64,000 nt of DNA, from positions 3,080,501 to 3,144,500 of the forward strand of contig NZ_JAUCBS010000013.1 of assembly GCF_034676705.1 (NCBI RefSeq). The letters run 5' to 3'. Source of the DNA: Gemmobacter sp. GTDB taxonomy: Bacteria > Pseudomonadota > Alphaproteobacteria > Rhodobacterales > Rhodobacteraceae. Shown in pieces: positions 7,837-15,347 of the stretch. Positions within the stretch are counted from its first letter, which is position 1. Each line of letters opens with the position of its first letter. The notes under the pieces were generated by a model. The model searched no databases and was not told the DNA's origin. It saw only the letters and a program-made list of their open reading frames with translations. The translations under genes were made by a program, and so were the position numbers.

Positions 7837-8229
7837 TCAGCCTTCGGGGACGGTTTCGGGGGCCACCAGATCGGCCCATTGTTCGATATCGGCAGGATAC
7901 AGTTCCACCGCCTGGGCATCGGCAGCACTGGCGGTCAGCACAAGGCCCAGATCGACGGGCTGGACAAAACCGATGAAAACCCCGGCCATGCCCGCCGCCG
8001 CCAGCCCGGCCATGGCGCCGCGCCCGCCGAGCATGTCCAGCACGCCGGCAAGCCAGCTGCGACGGGGCGGGGCGGGGCGGGGGGCCACGCGCGGCACATG
8101 CTGCGCGGCATCCGCCAGCACGCGCGCCAGCAGCGCATCGGGCACCGGGGGCTCTGCCGCCCGGGCGGCGGCGAACAGGGCGTCCAGCCCGGCCTCCTCG
8201 GCCATCGAACGGTCAGCATCAGTCGTCAT
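7837..8229 (-). CDS. Putative anti-sigma factor, single-pass membrane protein
   Basis: The 130-residue protein has a soluble N-terminal helix region (GLDALFAAARAAEPPVPDALLARVLADA), a basic Pro/Arg linker, and one membrane segment (about residues 70-95). A short acidic C-terminal part ends in LYPADIEQWADLV. This layout, and the overlap with the 3' end of the ECF sigma gene, suggest a membrane-anchored anti-sigma factor of the CnrY type. Sequence similarity to known anti-sigma domains is weak. Two in-phase ATGs exist (8235 and 8229); the second is better spaced from the GGGG upstream. Confidence 0.6.
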   Translation of the reverse strand: MTTDADRSMAEEAGLDALFAAARAAEPPVPDALLARVLADAAQHVPRVAPRPAPPRRSWLAGVLDMLGGRGAMAGLAAAGMAGVFIGFVQPVDLGLVLTASAADAQAVELYPADIEQWADLVAPETVPEG

Positions 8230-8803
8230 GGTCATACCCCAGGGTTTCGCGCTGCCCGGACAACCGGGCAGCCAGCGCGCGCTTGCCGCGCGCGGTCAGG
8301 CTTTCCACCGCCTCGACCCCGATGCCCAGGATCTGGGCGATCTCGGGGTTGGGCAGGCCTTCCAGATGGCGCAGCACCACCGCCTGGCGCTGACGCTCGG
8401 GCAGCAAGGCCAGCGCCGCCTCCAGCGCCGCCGCGCGATCGGCATTCACCATCGCGCTATAGGCCGAAGGGGCGTCATCCTCGGGTTCCGCCACCGCATC
8501 CAGCGCCACGCCCCGGCGCCGCCGCAGCCGGTCGGTACACAGGTTCGCCACCACGCGCCACAGCCAGGTGGACACCTGCGCCTCTCCCGTCCGCCAGTCG
8601 GGCGCGATGCGCCACAGGCGCAGCATCGCCTCTTGCGCGACATCCTCGGCCTCGTCCCCGTCGCCCAGCATGCGCCGGCCATAGGCCAGCATCCGGGGCA
8701 GGAACCGCCGCGCCAGTTCGCGCGCCGCAAGACTGTCGCCATTGGCATAAAGCCGCAGCAACGCCTCTTCGGGCGCGGCGCTCAGGGCGGTGTCCAGCGC
8801 CAT
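8219..8803 (-). CDS. ECF-family RNA polymerase sigma factor
   Basis: Region 2 (LARRFLPRMLAYGRRMLGDGDEAEDVAQEAMLRLWR) with the classic DAEDVAQE-like signature, and region 4 (LALLPERQRQAVVLRHLEGLPNPEIAQILGIGVEAVESLTARGKRALA), are both complete. The product directs RNA polymerase to stress-type promoters. I start it at the ATG at 8803, which has GGAG about 10 nt upstream; a GTG at 8863 would add 20 residues. It overlaps the anti-sigma-like gene and precedes the sensor gene, forming a three-gene signalling unit. A GGAACC (minus strand, 8902-8897) upstream could be an ECF -35 element, but no clear -10 partner is seen. Confidence 0.9.
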   Translation of the reverse strand: MALDTALSAAPEEALLRLYANGDSLAARELARRFLPRMLAYGRRMLGDGDEAEDVAQEAMLRLWRIAPDWRTGEAQVSTWLWRVVANLCTDRLRRRRGVALDAVAEPEDDAPSAYSAMVNADRAAALEAALALLPERQRQAVVLRHLEGLPNPEIAQILGIGVEAVESLTARGKRALAARLSGQRETLGYDHDD

Positions 8804-8939
8804 CACGCGCGCTCCGCGCGGCGCAGGATCGGCAGGGAGTGGCGTTCGGGCATCGTAGGGCACGGTCTACCGGCGGGTTCAGGATCAGGCTAGGCAGGTT
8901 CCCGGGCACGAGGCAAGGGCCCCGCGCCCGGCACGCGCA

Positions 8940-9539
8940 TCAGTTCTGCGGCTTGGGCGGCTGGCCCTGCGGACCCATGCCATGCGGGCCGTCGCCACGC
9001 GGACCCTTGCCATGGCCTTCGCCGCGCGGCCCCTTGCCGTGGCCTTCGCCGCGCATCTTCTGCATCCGCTCGGCCGCGCGGTCGAATTCCTCCTGGCTGA
9101 TCGCGCCATCGTCATCGGCATCGACGCGGTTGAAGAACCGCTCCATCCCCTGCGGGCCGGCCATGCGGCCTGCCAGCGCCTCGGCGGCGGATACCTTGCC
9201 GTCCTTGTCGGCATCCAGCGCGGTGAACATCCGCTCGGCCATCGCCTCGGCACGCAGGCGGGCTTCCTCTCCGGCGCGGGTCTTCATCTCGTCCAGGGTG
9301 ATGAAGCCGTCGCCGTCGGGATCCATCGACTTGATGCGGTCCAGGCGGCGCGCCTCCAGTTCTTCCTTGGTGATCTTGCCGTCCTTGTCGGTGTCCAGAT
9401 CGGCGAAAGCCGGCATCATCATGTGCGGGCCTTCGCCCCGCCCCTGCCCGCGGTCGCCATGCGGCCAGGCCTGCGCGGCCCCCGCGGCCACCACCAGCGC
9501 CAGAACCGAAGCCACGGTGAACGTCGTCTTGCGGGTCAT
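8940..9539 (-). CDS. Secreted four-EF-hand calcium-binding protein
   Basis: The 199-residue protein has a Sec signal peptide (MTRKTTFTVASVLALVVAAGAAQA) and four EF-hand loops: DTDKDGKITKEE, DPDGDGFITLDE, DADKDGKVSAAE and DADDDGAISQEE. All have the acidic positions needed for Ca2+. The C-terminus carries a short imperfect tandem repeat (GEGHGKGPR twice, then GDGPHGMG). The ATG at 9539 has AAGGAGA upstream. It lies 136 bp upstream of the ECF sigma gene on the same strand, so it could be a target or part of that system. It may act as a periplasmic calcium buffer or sensor. Confidence 0.87.
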   Translation of the reverse strand: MTRKTTFTVASVLALVVAAGAAQAWPHGDRGQGRGEGPHMMMPAFADLDTDKDGKITKEELEARRLDRIKSMDPDGDGFITLDEMKTRAGEEARLRAEAMAERMFTALDADKDGKVSAAEALAGRMAGPQGMERFFNRVDADDDGAISQEEFDRAAERMQKMRGEGHGKGPRGEGHGKGPRGDGPHGMGPQGQPPKPQN

Positions 9540-9766
9540 CTCCGTCTCCTTGCACAATGGGCATTGCCCTTTTGATGCCAGTTTCACGGGCGGCCACGGC
9601 CATTCCGTCGCCCGATCGGGCAGAATCCGCATCATCACGGCGTTGTGTCCTGACCGCCCCCGGCGCCCGCCCCTTGCGGCCGCTTGTCGCAAGGGTGTCG
9701 AGCCCCTTTCATTAGCTGACTCCACAAGGCATATTCAGCGCAACCCTTCCTGTCCCGCGTGACGCC

Positions 9767-10198
9767 ATGACCAGCACCGCCCCAACCCTTGACCAGACCC
9801 TTGACCAGGCCCCCGTCCCCCACGCTGCGGACGACCGGCCGATGCGTCAGGCCATGCTGCGCGGCTGGCGCCGCCGCTGCCCGGCCTGCGGATCGGGGCC
9901 CATGCTGCAAGGCTATCTCAAGGTGCGCGACCATTGCCCCGTCTGCGACGAGGCGCTGCACCACCACCGCGCCGATGACGGGCCGGCCTACATGACCATC
10001 GTCGTGGTGGGCAAGCTGCTGACTCCGCTGATGTTCTGGGTCTTTGTCCACTACCGCCCCGAACCCCTGATGATCGCGGTGGCATTTTCCATCGTCGCCG
10101 TGGCGCTTTCGCTCTACCTTCTGCCGCGGCTCAAGGGCATGTTGGTCGCGATTCAGTGGTCGCGGCGCATGCACGGGTTCGGTGCCCCGTCCGCCTGA
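9767..10198 (+). CDS. DUF983 family zinc-ribbon-like membrane protein
   Basis: The 143-residue product has a CPACG...CPVC pair of cysteine motifs (residues about 38-63), the HHHRADDGPAY segment typical of DUF983, and two membrane helices in the C-terminal half. DUF983 proteins are widespread in alphaproteobacteria but have no settled function. The downstream Nudix gene begins 20 bp later on the same strand and is probably cotranscribed. Confidence 0.88.
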   Translation: MTSTAPTLDQTLDQAPVPHAADDRPMRQAMLRGWRRRCPACGSGPMLQGYLKVRDHCPVCDEALHHHRADDGPAYMTIVVVGKLLTPLMFWVFVHYRPEPLMIAVAFSIVAVALSLYLLPRLKGMLVAIQWSRRMHGFGAPSA

Positions 10199-10218
10199 GC
10201 GTCGAACGGGAGGAACGC

Positions 10219-10911
10219 ATGTCCGACGAAAACCAGCCGATCCGCGATGCGGCCACGGTGATCCTTGCGCGCGAAGGCCGCGAAGGCCCCGAGGTGCTGA
10301 TGGGCCAGCGTGGCGCCAAGGCCGCCTTCATGCCCAACAAGTTCGTGTTTCCCGGCGGCGGCGTCGATGATGCCGACCGTCTGGTGCCGCTGGCCAAGCC
10401 GCTGCCGGCCACCTGCGCGCGCCGGCTGGCCGAATACCCCCAGCCCGGCGCCCTGCCCGGCCTGACGGCCGAAACCCTTGCCGCCACCGCGATCCGCGAA
10501 TTGTGGGAAGAAACCGGGCTGGCGCTGGCCACCCGCGCGTCCTGGCCGGGCCAGCCGGCGCCCGACTGGGTGGAACTGGCCGACCGTGGCCTGATGCCCG
10601 ATGCGGCGCCGCTGCATTACGTGTTCCGCGCCATCACCCCGCCCGGCCGCACCCGCCGTTTCGATGCGCGCTTCTTCCTGGCCGATGTGACCGGCGTCGC
10701 CGGCGACCCCGACGATTTCTCCTTTGCCCAGGACGAACTGGCGCATCTGCAATGGGTGCCGCTGCGCCGGGCCCGCGGGTTCGACCTGCCCTTCATCACC
10801 GAAGTCGTCATCGCCGAGGTGGCGCGCCAGATGGAACAGGGCGGCGAGGTGGACAGCGTGCCGTTCTTCGACAATTCGGGGCCCGTGCCGATGTTCCGCC
10901 GCATCGCCTGA
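10219..10911 (+). CDS. Nudix hydrolase
   Basis: The 230-residue protein contains a Nudix box ending in RELWEETGLALA around residues 95-106, preceded by FPGGGVDDAD. Nudix enzymes hydrolyse nucleoside diphosphate derivatives or CoA. The large insert between the GGGVD element and the REx2EE helix resembles the CoA- or ADP-sugar-type members (NUDT7/8-like), but substrate cannot be assigned. The ATG at 10219 has GGGAGGAA 6 nt upstream. The gene is convergent with the HAD phosphatase gene. Confidence 0.9.
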   Translation: MSDENQPIRDAATVILAREGREGPEVLMGQRGAKAAFMPNKFVFPGGGVDDADRLVPLAKPLPATCARRLAEYPQPGALPGLTAETLAATAIRELWEETGLALATRASWPGQPAPDWVELADRGLMPDAAPLHYVFRAITPPGRTRRFDARFFLADVTGVAGDPDDFSFAQDELAHLQWVPLRRARGFDLPFITEVVIAEVARQMEQGGEVDSVPFFDNSGPVPMFRRIA

Positions 10912-10923
10912 AGACCGCCCGCC

Positions 10924-10980
10924 CCGTCTGCCCTTTCGCCTTGCCCAGATATCCTCGGGTGGGTCTGGAAGGGCAGACGG
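10924..10980. terminator. Bidirectional terminator between convergent Nudix and HAD genes
   Basis: CCGTCTGCCCTT (10924-10935) and AAGGGCAGACGG (10969-10980) are exact reverse complements that can form a 12-bp stem between two converging genes. The loop carries an ATATCCTCGGGTGGGTCTGG block that resembles intergenic repeats of Rhodobacteraceae. There is no long U-tract. Confidence 0.55.
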
Positions 10981-11017
10981 CCCGCCCGACCGCCTGCCAC
11001 CCCGCGCGGCGATCCGG

Positions 11018-11710
11018 TCAGCCGTGCCGGTCCAGCCAGTCGGGCAGCCCGCCGATGTTGCGCAGCACCGCATCGGCATGGTCTTCCAGTTCCGGCGCCA
11101 GCGCGATCCCGGTCAGCACGCCCAGCCGGCGCATCCCCGCCCGTGCGCCCGCATGCAGGTCGTGCAGGCTGTCGCCCACCATCACCACCTGTTCGGGCGC
11201 CAGCGCCACCGCCTGGCAGAACGCCAGCAACTGGCCCGGCGCGGGCTTGGCGCCATAGCCCGAATCGCATCCGGCGACGAAATCGAACAGATCCGCGACA
11301 GCCGAGCGGTGCAGATGCGCGCGGGCTGGCGCCTCGGCATCGTTGGTGACCAGCCCCAGCCGCAGGCCGCGCGCGCGCAGCGCCGTCAGCAGCGGGCGCA
11401 GCGGCACCGCCTCGGCCAGGGGCACCTCGGCCGCCAGCATGTTCATCCGCGCGATCAGCGTTTCCTGCCGCGCGCCGGGCAGATGCGGGATCAGCAGGGC
11501 CGAGATTTCCACCGGCGTGCCGGCGATCACCGGGCTGTCCCAGGCGAAGTCACGGGCGGCCAGGTCAAACCCGATCACCGCGCCCAGCGCCTCGGCCCGG
11601 CCGACATCGCCATGCGCCAGTTCGTCCAGCAGCCGCGCCGCCCATTCCGCCCAGGTGGCGCGAAAATCGAACAGCGTGCCGTCCTTGTCAAAGATGATGC
11701 CGCCGATCAT
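11018..11710 (-). CDS. HAD-superfamily phosphatase (phosphoglycolate phosphatase-like)
   Basis: The 230-residue protein shows the HAD motifs in order: IIFDKDGTLFD (motif I, nucleophile Asp and acid/base Asp), LVTND (motif II, with T), Lys in GAKPAPGQL (motif III), and VVMVGDSLHDLHAGARAGM (motif IV). This is the HAD-IA layout of phosphoglycolate phosphatase and related phosphatases, with a helical cap between motifs I and II. The exact substrate is not predictable. The start at 11710 places motif I at the N-terminus as usual. It lies 58 bp downstream of the DUF3572 gene on the same strand. Confidence 0.87.
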   Translation of the reverse strand: MIGGIIFDKDGTLFDFRATWAEWAARLLDELAHGDVGRAEALGAVIGFDLAARDFAWDSPVIAGTPVEISALLIPHLPGARQETLIARMNMLAAEVPLAEAVPLRPLLTALRARGLRLGLVTNDAEAPARAHLHRSAVADLFDFVAGCDSGYGAKPAPGQLLAFCQAVALAPEQVVMVGDSLHDLHAGARAGMRRLGVLTGIALAPELEDHADAVLRNIGGLPDWLDRHG

Positions 11711-11768
11711 GCCGTCTCTCCCGCCTGCGCCCCTACCCTGCCCGGCGCGGCGCCACACCGCAAGGGGG

Positions 11769-12047
11769 TCAGGTCCAGTGCGTCTGCTGCCCGCCGGGCA
11801 GCTGGGCGCGCGCGGCGGCCGGGTCGGTCGGGCGCAGCCCCGCGGCTTCGGCAAAGCCGATCACCCAGGCATCATCCTGCAACAGAAAGTCCAGCACCGC
11901 GCCCAGAAACGCCGGATCACGCGCCCCCGCGCGCAGCCCCGCCAGATCGGCCCCGGTCTGCGACAGGAAGGCCCCGATCAACTCCTCGTGCCCCGCCAGA
12001 TGCGCCAGCGCCTGCAAACCCACCGTTTCGGCCCAGTCCCGGGTCAT
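11769..12047 (-). CDS. DUF3572 family protein
   Basis: The 92-residue protein (MTRDWAETVGLQALAHLAGHEELIGAFLSQTG at the start, DFLLQDDAWVIGFAEAAGL further on) matches the small alphaproteobacterial family DUF3572, which has no known function. It has no membrane segment or cysteines. It is divergent from the pleD-like gene and 58 bp upstream of the HAD phosphatase gene on the same strand. In many relatives a DUF3572 gene also neighbours pleD. Confidence 0.85.
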   Translation of the reverse strand: MTRDWAETVGLQALAHLAGHEELIGAFLSQTGADLAGLRAGARDPAFLGAVLDFLLQDDAWVIGFAEAAGLRPTDPAAARAQLPGGQQTHWT

Positions 12048-12135
12048 TCTGCCCCCCTGTTCACTTGATTTCCTCGGCAGGATGCGTCGGAATGTGCGGA
12101 TAAATGGCAACGGGACTCCATCGGGAAACCATTTG

Positions 12136-12143
12136 TTAACCAT
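12136..12143 (+). promoter_or_regulatory. CtrA-like half-site upstream of the pleD-like gene
   Basis: TTAACCAT matches the half-site recognised by the alphaproteobacterial regulator CtrA, 70 bp upstream of the diguanylate cyclase start. A related GTTAAC occurs at 13595 just before the H-NOX-like gene. A single half-site in a GC-rich genome is suggestive only. Confidence 0.3.
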
Positions 12144-12212
12144 TGCGGCGGAAGCTGTCGGAAACCAGCACCACACGCAACCCTTTACCGGATGAGAGGA
12201 GGCACGAGGATT

Positions 12213-13583
12213 ATGGCGCGCAGGATTCTCATCGTCGATGACGTGCCGACCAACCGGATCATCCTCAAGGTCAAGCTGACCGCCGCCTGCTACGAGGCGT
12301 CGATGGCCTCGGGTGGGGCCGAGGCGGTGGCAATGGCGCAACGCGACCTGCCCGACCTGATCCTGCTGGATTATGCCATGCCGGAAATGGATGGCATCGC
12401 CGTGTGCCGCGCGCTGCGGGCCGATCCGGCCACGGCGCGGATTCCGGTGATCATGTTCACCAATTCCGGCGACGATACCTCGCGCATTGCCGCGCTGCGG
12501 GCTGGCGCGGATGATTTTCTGACCAAACCCATCGACGACAAGGTACTGATGGCGCGCATCCGCAACCTGATGCGCGCGCGCGATACCACCGGCTTTCCGG
12601 TGGCCGATGGCATCGACGGGCTGGGCTTTGCCGAACCCACCGCCGGGTTCGACGTACCGCAACCCGGCTGCATCGCCCTGCTGGCGCCCCGCCCCGAAAC
12701 CGCGCTGCGCTGGCGCAAGGCGCTGGCGCAGCATCTGCCGGACCGGCTGGTGGTGATGACCCGCGAAGCCGCGCTGGAAGGGGGCGATCACCCGCCTGAC
12801 CTCTATATCCTGGCCGCCGATCTGGAACCCGGCGTCAGCGGCATGCAGATGATGTCCGACCTGCGGTCGCGCCCCGAAAGCTGCCACGCCGCCATCTGCC
12901 TTGTCCTGCCCACCGACGCCCATGCCGAGGCGGCGACCGCGCTGGATCTCGGCGCCGACGATGTGCTGCGCGAGGATTTCGACGGGGCCGAGGCCGCGGT
13001 GCGCGCGCAAACCCTGATCGCCCGCAAGCGCGAGGGGGACCGCCAGCGCGCCCGCCTGGCCGAAAGCCTGCGCCTGTCTGTGACCGATCCGCTGACCGGG
13101 CTGCACAACCGCCGCTATGCCCTGCCGGTGCTGGGCCGGCTGATCACCGCCGCCGCCCGCACGCGCCGGCCCTGCGCGGTGATGGTGCTGGACCTGGACC
13201 GCTTCAAGACGGTGAACGACCATTACGGCCATGCCGCCGGCGATTCCGTGCTGGTCGAGGTGGCGAACCGCCTGTCCGCCACGCTGCGCCTTGGCGACCT
13301 GATCGCCCGCCTGGGGGGCGAGGAATTTCTGGTCGCCATCCCCGACGTGCCGGAACCCGAGGCGCGCGACCGGGCCGAACGGCTGCGCCGCGCGATCTCC
13401 GACCGGCCGGTCACCCTGCCCTGCGGCGGGCGGCTGGGAATGACGGTGTCGATCGGGCTGGCGCTGTCGTCCAGCGCGCTGGAAACCGCCGACATGGTGA
13501 TCGGCCGCGCCGACCGCGCCCTGCTGGCCGCCAAGGCCGAAGGGCGCAATCAGGTGACCATGGGGGGCCGGACGGCGGCCTGA
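12213..13583 (+). CDS. pleD: PleD-type two-receiver response regulator with diguanylate cyclase domain
   Basis: The 456-residue protein has a full receiver domain (ILIVDD, phospho-acceptor Asp in LILLDYAMPEMDG, Lys in LTKPIDD). A second degenerate receiver follows at about residues 150-275, then a GGDEF domain with the active GGEEF signature. An RLGD allosteric I-site sits 5 residues before it, so product inhibition is likely. It makes c-di-GMP from two GTP when phosphorylated, as PleD does in Caulobacter. The 59-bp gap to the H-NOX-like gene and the second GGDEF gene makes this a c-di-GMP signalling cluster. Confidence 0.93.
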   Translation: MARRILIVDDVPTNRIILKVKLTAACYEASMASGGAEAVAMAQRDLPDLILLDYAMPEMDGIAVCRALRADPATARIPVIMFTNSGDDTSRIAALRAGADDFLTKPIDDKVLMARIRNLMRARDTTGFPVADGIDGLGFAEPTAGFDVPQPGCIALLAPRPETALRWRKALAQHLPDRLVVMTREAALEGGDHPPDLYILAADLEPGVSGMQMMSDLRSRPESCHAAICLVLPTDAHAEAATALDLGADDVLREDFDGAEAAVRAQTLIARKREGDRQRARLAESLRLSVTDPLTGLHNRRYALPVLGRLITAAARTRRPCAVMVLDLDRFKTVNDHYGHAAGDSVLVEVANRLSATLRLGDLIARLGGEEFLVAIPDVPEPEARDRAERLRRAISDRPVTLPCGGRLGMTVSIGLALSSSALETADMVIGRADRALLAAKAEGRNQVTMGGRTAA

Positions 13584-13642
13584 GAACACGGTTTGTTAAC
13601 GGCTGGCGCCTAGACTTGCAGCACAACGGCAAGGATGGGGCC

Positions 13643-14224
13643 ATGCACGGGCTGATGAACCGCGCGATCCAGGGGTTTCTGCGCGACACTTATGGCGAGG
13701 ATCTGTGGGCGCGCATCGCCCGCACCGCCCGCCTGCACCCCGACGGGTTCGAAGCCATGCTGCATTACGACGATGCGCAGACCGAAACGGTGCTGGGAAC
13801 CGCCGCGCAACAGCTGGACCGCGCGCGCGACAGCATTCTGGAGGATGTGGGCACCTGGCTCGTCTCGTCGTCTGCCGGGCAACCGCTGCGGCGGCTGCTG
13901 CGCTTTGGCGGCGTCAGCTTCACCGATTTCCTGCATTCGCTGGAGGAGTTGCGCGGCCGCGGCCGGCTGGCGCTGCCCGACCTTGGCCTGCCGGTGCTGA
14001 CGCTGCACGAACCGCAGCCGGGGGTCTATGACCTGACCTGTCAGGGCCTGCCCGGCTTTGGCGCCGTGCTGATGGGCGTGTTGCGCGGGATGGCGGATGA
14101 TTATGGCGCGCTGGTGCTGCTGGACCATGCCGGCCTGCGCGACGGGGCGGAAACCCTGCGCATCCAGCTGCTGGCCGCCGACTTTGCCGAAGGCCGCCGG
14201 TTCGACCTGGCCGGAGAGGGTTAG
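13643..14224 (+). CDS. H-NOX (heme NO-binding)-like protein lacking the heme ligands
   Basis: The 193-residue protein begins MHGLMNRAIQGFLRDTYGEDLWARI, a typical H-NOX N-terminus, and aligns along the whole family. H-NOX domains bind heme through a proximal His near residue 102-105 and a YxSxR motif. Here the His position in FLHSLEELRGRG reads Arg104, and YxSxR reads YDLTC (129-133). Neither canonical heme contact is present, so the domain may not bind heme or may do so differently. The ATG at 13643 has AAGGATGGGG upstream. The gene is 3 bp upstream of the HNOBA-GGDEF gene; H-NOX proteins commonly regulate such partners. Confidence 0.85.
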   Translation: MHGLMNRAIQGFLRDTYGEDLWARIARTARLHPDGFEAMLHYDDAQTETVLGTAAQQLDRARDSILEDVGTWLVSSSAGQPLRRLLRFGGVSFTDFLHSLEELRGRGRLALPDLGLPVLTLHEPQPGVYDLTCQGLPGFGAVLMGVLRGMADDYGALVLLDHAGLRDGAETLRIQLLAADFAEGRRFDLAGEG

Positions 14225-14227
14225 GGC

Positions 14228-15208
14228 ATGGACGACCCTTGTCCCCCCATGATCACCATCGGCACCGGCGCTTTGGGGCGCGCGATGCCGATGCACCTGT
14301 GCCTGGATGCCGCGGGGCGCGTCACCTCGGCCGGGCCGACGCTGGCCAAGATCGCGCCGGCCCCCCTGCCCGGCCGCGCGTTCTTTGACCTGTTCGATCT
14401 GCGCCGTCCGGTCGGCATTGCCGACATGTCGGGCCTGCGCCGGGCGGGCCAGCGGCTGCACCTGGCGCTGCGCGCCGCCCCCGCCACCGGGCTCCGGGGC
14501 CTGGCGGTGGCGCTGGCCGACGGGGGCGTGCTGCTGAACCTGTCGCTGGGCATCGACCTGCCCGAGGCGGTTCGCCAGCACCGCCTGACCGATGGCGACT
14601 TTGCCCCCACCGACCTGGCCGTCGAACTGCTCTATCTGATCGAGGTCAAGACCCTGGTCATGGCCGAACTGCACGATCTCAACCGCCGGCTGCAAGGCGC
14701 CAAATCAGTGGCCGAGGAACAGGCCCTGACCGATACGCTGACCGGCCTGCGCAACCGGCGCGCCATGGATGCGCGGCTGGCCGACCTGATCGACAGTGGC
14801 CAGCCCTTTGGCCTGATGCACCTGGATCTGGACTGGTTCAAGCAGGTGAACGACACGCTGGGCCATGCCGCCGGCGACCATGTGCTGCAACAGGTCGGCC
14901 GCATCCTGACCGGCGAAACCCGCCTGCACGATACCGTGGCACGGGTGGGGGGGGACGAATTCGTCATCATCCTGCCCGGGCTGGTCGATGCCGCCCGCAT
15001 GCACGGCATCGCCCGGCGCATCATCGACCGGCTGACGGCGCCCATCCCGTTCGAAGGGCGGCTATGCGCGATTTCCGCCAGTGTCGGGATGACGATCTCC
15101 TCGGCCTATCCCCGGCCGGAACCCGACCGCATGCTGTCGGATGCCGATCAGGCGCTTTACGCCTCCAAGCACGCGGGGCGGGGGCGGGTCAGCCTGCATG
15201 ACCCCTGA
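14228..15208 (+). CDS. Diguanylate cyclase with HNOBA-like sensor domain
   Basis: The 326-residue protein has an N-terminal PAS-like domain resembling heme-NO-binding-associated (HNOBA) domains (HLCLDAAGRVTSAGPTLAKI, then FFDLFDLRRP). A coiled-coil linker (LIEVKTLVMAELHDLNRRLQGAK) leads to a GGDEF domain. The catalytic signature is intact (RVGGDEFVIILP) and an RLHD I-site lies 5 residues before it. It should make c-di-GMP under control of the adjacent H-NOX-like protein. No membrane segment is present. HNOBA-GGDEF proteins beside H-NOX genes are known as NO-responsive modules, but this partner has lost the usual heme contacts. Confidence 0.88.
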   Translation: MDDPCPPMITIGTGALGRAMPMHLCLDAAGRVTSAGPTLAKIAPAPLPGRAFFDLFDLRRPVGIADMSGLRRAGQRLHLALRAAPATGLRGLAVALADGGVLLNLSLGIDLPEAVRQHRLTDGDFAPTDLAVELLYLIEVKTLVMAELHDLNRRLQGAKSVAEEQALTDTLTGLRNRRAMDARLADLIDSGQPFGLMHLDLDWFKQVNDTLGHAAGDHVLQQVGRILTGETRLHDTVARVGGDEFVIILPGLVDAARMHGIARRIIDRLTAPIPFEGRLCAISASVGMTISSAYPRPEPDRMLSDADQALYASKHAGRGRVSLHDP

Positions 15209-15228
15209 TGCATTTTCGAAGATTTCCG

Positions 15229-15282
15229 TTGACAGATTGGCGATTCGAAACAAAACTGAACCGTAAAGTTAAGTTTCAATCG
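15229..15282 (+). promoter_or_regulatory. AT-rich promoter/operator region upstream of the nicX-like operon
   Basis: A TTGACA (15229-15234) starts an AT-rich patch between two GC-rich coding regions. CGATTCGAAAC (15241-15251) and GTTTCAATCG (15273-15282) form an imperfect inverted repeat around it, one base short of exact. The -10 element is unclear. It is a candidate site for the TetR protein encoded within the operon. Confidence 0.4.
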
Positions 15283-15347
15283 TATGCGCTCCCGCTGCAC
15301 CCCCTGCCTGGGCGCAGGCCGGATGTGCCTGCGCAGGGGGGGGTGGC

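Noticed and set aside
8804..8939. ECF-type promoter before the sigma gene (GGAACC at 8902-8897 on the minus strand)
   Set aside because: A -35-like element is present, but no convincing -10 element lies at the right distance, so I did not list it as a promoter.
7045..9762. A 905-codon plus-strand frame running through tRNA-Gly copy 2 and the sigma/sensor genes
   Set aside because: It would translate a tRNA gene and terminator, and has repetitive composition. The minus-strand genes are well supported.
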